DNA from: Rhizobium oryzihabitans
Lineage (GTDB): Bacteria > Pseudomonadota > Alphaproteobacteria > Rhizobiales > Rhizobiaceae
Assembly: GCF_010669145.1 (NCBI RefSeq)
Contig: NZ_CP048635.1
Location: forward strand, 372,001-436,000
Reading direction: 5' to 3'
Length of the DNA stretch: 64,000 bases
In this document: positions 62,155-64,000 of the stretch, piece by piece
Numbering within the stretch: the stretch's first letter is position 1
How the letters are laid out: each line of letters begins with the position of its first letter
The notes under the pieces: generated by a model
Database searches by the model: none
The model's input: only the letters and a program-made list of their open reading frames with translations
Told to the model about the DNA's origin: nothing
Position numbers and translations under genes: made by a program

Positions 62155-63234
62155 TCAGGCTTCCCGCAAAACCGGCGCTTGCGGCGCCCAGCCCTTATAG
62201 AGATCGTCATCGGAAGTCAGCGGCAACCGCACAGGCTGTCCCTGACGCACGGATTTGTAGATGGCGGTGACGAGTTCGATGGATCGCAACCCGTCAGCCA
62301 CGGTCACTTCATTGCCGCCGCGCCCCTCCACCGCATCCGCGATAGCTTCGAGGAAACCGGCAAAGCCATCCAGCCCGGTGCCGACCTTCGCCAGAACCGC
62401 GTCGATCTCCTCCTGCGTCGTCGGCGCGCGTGCCGTGAACCGCCAGGTGTCTTCGGCCGGCGCATAGGGCTTGGTACCGCTTTCGGCGGTCAGCCCCTCG
62501 AAACAGAAACGCAGTCGCGACGTATCATTACCCGCGCCGAGCGTGACGGAGCTTGTGACCAATGCCCCACTCTTCATGCGCAGGCTGATAGCCGCGCAAT
62601 CTTCGGTCTCGATGGTGTTCACCCTTGTATCGGCAAACGCGAATACTTCCTCGACGGGACCCAGCACATGGCAGATGAGATCATGGGCATGAATGGCATG
62701 GCCGAGGGTCGCGCCGCCGCATTCGCCTTTCCATGTGCCGCGCCAAGGAATGGAGTAGTAGTCTGCGCCCCGGTTCCAGTGCACTTCGGAACTGGCGACA
62801 AAGGCTTTCCCCGCAAGACCGGCATCGATGAGCGCACGCAATTGCCGCATGGCATGGCCGAAACGATACTGGAAAACCGGGAAGACCTGACGACCGGTGT
62901 TCTTCACCGAAAGAAGCAGCGCATTCGCCTCTTCCAGCGAACGCACCAGCGGCTTTTCGCAGATCACATCCTTGCCGGCGGCATGGGCCTGAAGGGCGAC
63001 CGGAAAATGCAGATGCGGCGGCAGACATATGTCGATCAGCGAAATGCTCTCATCCGCCAGTACCTCATCCAGGCTGGCGGTCACCTTTATCGAGGGATCA
63101 TCCTCGGCAAGCTTGCGCGCCCGCTCCAGATCGAGATCGCAGATTGCCTTGACCGCGTAACGCCCGGAAAGTGCGCGATACCCCTTCAGATGCAATGCGC
63201 CGATGCCGGCGCCGATGATTGCAACGCCGATCAT
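62155..63234 (-). CDS. Gfo/Idh/MocA family oxidoreductase
   Basis: A 359-residue NAD(P)-dependent dehydrogenase. Rossmann motif GVAIIGAGIGALHLKG at residues 3-18 and CEKPLVRSLEEA for the catalytic EKP lysine; C-terminal alpha/beta substrate domain follows. The ATG at 63234 has GGGAG upstream and overlaps the stop of the preceding oxidoreductase (ATGA). It likely oxidises a sugar or lactone in the same pathway as the dehydratase. Confidence 0.9.
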   Translation of the reverse strand: MIGVAIIGAGIGALHLKGYRALSGRYAVKAICDLDLERARKLAEDDPSIKVTASLDEVLADESISLIDICLPPHLHFPVALQAHAAGKDVICEKPLVRSLEEANALLLSVKNTGRQVFPVFQYRFGHAMRQLRALIDAGLAGKAFVASSEVHWNRGADYYSIPWRGTWKGECGGATLGHAIHAHDLICHVLGPVEEVFAFADTRVNTIETEDCAAISLRMKSGALVTSSVTLGAGNDTSRLRFCFEGLTAESGTKPYAPAEDTWRFTARAPTTQEEIDAVLAKVGTGLDGFAGFLEAIADAVEGRGGNEVTVADGLRSIELVTAIYKSVRQGQPVRLPLTSDDDLYKGWAPQAPVLREA

Positions 63235-64000
63235 GCCGTTCTCCCTTCGGCCTTTGCCTGCGCCTGAAGCGCGAGTTCGCAAACCTTGAACACATGCGCT
63301 TGCGGCATGGCGGTTTCAGTGCGGTTGCGGATATCGGCCGACAGGCGGTCGAAATAGGGCAGACCGGCATCGGAAGCATCGATATATTCGCAGCGGTCGC
63401 CATTGACGAGAATGAGCCGGTCAGTGCCCGGCTTGTTGCCGAGATCGACATATTTCCGGAGCTCGATATAGCCCTCCGTTCCGAGAATGGTCAGGCGGCC
63501 ATCGCCCCAGGTCGGCAGCGCATCGGGCGTATACCAGTCGACGCGGATGTAACCGTGGCCCCGGTCACCGCGCAGCAACACCTCGCCGAAATCCTGCAAA
63601 CCCGGATCGCCGGGATTGGCGTAATTCGCCACCGTCGCCGAAACCACTTCCACCTGCGTCGAGCCGGTAAAGAACATGAACTGGTCGATCTGGTGGCTGG
63701 CAATATCGGTCAGGATGCCACCATAGGCTTCGCGGTCGAAAAACCAGTCAGCGCGCAGCGCGCGGTTGAGCCGGTGCGGCCCCATTCCGATGGTCTGCAC
63801 GACCCGGCCAATGGCGCCGGCAGCCACCAGTTCCGTCGCCTTTGTCACACTTGGCACCTCGAAACGTTCCGAAAAATTGACCGACCAGATGCGTTTGGTC
63901 CGGGCAACGGCCTCGCGCAGACGTTCCAGTTGCGCGAGTGTCGTGCATCCCGGCTTGTCCGACATCACATCCTTGCCCGCATCCATGGCACGGATAGCGA
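63231..64000 (-). CDS. Gfo/Idh/MocA family oxidoreductase, C-terminal part
   Basis: Partial: the N-terminal Rossmann part lies beyond the right edge. The visible 256 or so residues start AIRAMDAGKDVMSDKPGCTT, in which DKP stands where the family has EKP, the catalytic-lysine motif. The conserved GGILTDIASHQIDQFMFFTG with its histidine is present. It overlaps the second oxidoreductase by four bases, so the two are co-translated. It is not a duplicate of its neighbour in sequence detail, suggesting different steps. Confidence 0.87.
   Translation of the reverse strand, partial: AIRAMDAGKDVMSDKPGCTTLAQLERLREAVARTKRIWSVNFSERFEVPSVTKATELVAAGAIGRVVQTIGMGPHRLNRALRADWFFDREAYGGILTDIASHQIDQFMFFTGSTQVEVVSATVANYANPGDPGLQDFGEVLLRGDRGHGYIRVDWYTPDALPTWGDGRLTILGTEGYIELRKYVDLGNKPGTDRLILVNGDRCEYIDASDAGLPYFDRLSADIRNRTETAMPQAHVFKVCELALQAQAKAEGRTA

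Overview
The window looks like a catabolic, transporter-rich stretch of an alphaproteobacterial genome of the Rhizobiaceae, most probably Agrobacterium or a close relative. This is inferred from the high GC content, the dense single-direction operons with ATGA overlaps, the many solute-binding-protein transporters, a Tme/Dme-type malic enzyme fused to a phosphotransacetylase-like domain, an aa3 oxidase subunit IV of the alphaproteobacterial type, and rhizobial-looking palindromic intergenic repeats. No rRNA, tRNA, insertion sequence, phage gene or CRISPR array was seen, so placement on a particular replicon cannot be decided here.

Layout, left to right. 1-821: queC and the start of queD (queuosine precursor synthesis) behind a preQ1-I type riboswitch. 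1124-1438: a small AT-rich membrane protein. 1662-7929: a sugar operon (binding protein, two permeases, ATPase, TIM-barrel isomerase/epimerase, Gfo/Idh/MocA dehydrogenase) with two copies of a LacI-type operator. 8181-13109: a CPBP-family membrane protease, the GDP-mannose enzyme ManC and the membrane PQQ glucose dehydrogenase Gcd. 13509-16857: a LysR regulator with a candidate LTTR box, then malic enzyme. 17169-23223: a polar amino-acid ABC transporter followed by an MmgE/PrpD protein and a flavin monooxygenase, which looks like one uptake-and-breakdown unit. 23307-27494: a soluble double-PAS chemoreceptor, a DadA-like oxidoreductase, a small exported protein and cytochrome oxidase subunit IV. 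27913-31626: a TRAP transporter whose membrane subunit has a proline/glycine-rich tail and whose binding-protein gene is convergent. 31932-36563: a class I glutamine amidotransferase-like hydrolase and a ribose/inositol-type ABC transporter.

The right half is dominated by peptide-type transport. 36980-45458 holds an M20 amidohydrolase, a complete dipeptide-type ABC transporter, a class A beta-lactamase-fold protein with no visible signal peptide, and a LysR regulator. 45632-57190 is a nine-gene operon on the minus strand: a second peptide-type transporter interleaved with two paralogous HyuA/DUF917 pairs and ending in an isoaspartyl peptidase. A MalT-like LuxR regulator diverges from it, but its reading frame is broken by one base at about 59180, where the stop codon overlaps a possible restart ATG. 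59681-64000 is a sugar-acid operon (RraA-type aldolase, IlvD/Edd dehydratase, two Gfo/Idh/MocA dehydrogenases) running off the right edge.

The most interesting candidate system is the duplicated HyuA/DUF917 operon with its transporter, isoaspartyl peptidase, split regulator and 21-bp-period direct repeats in the divergent promoter. Functions are read from sequence motifs and neighbours only; substrates are inference throughout.
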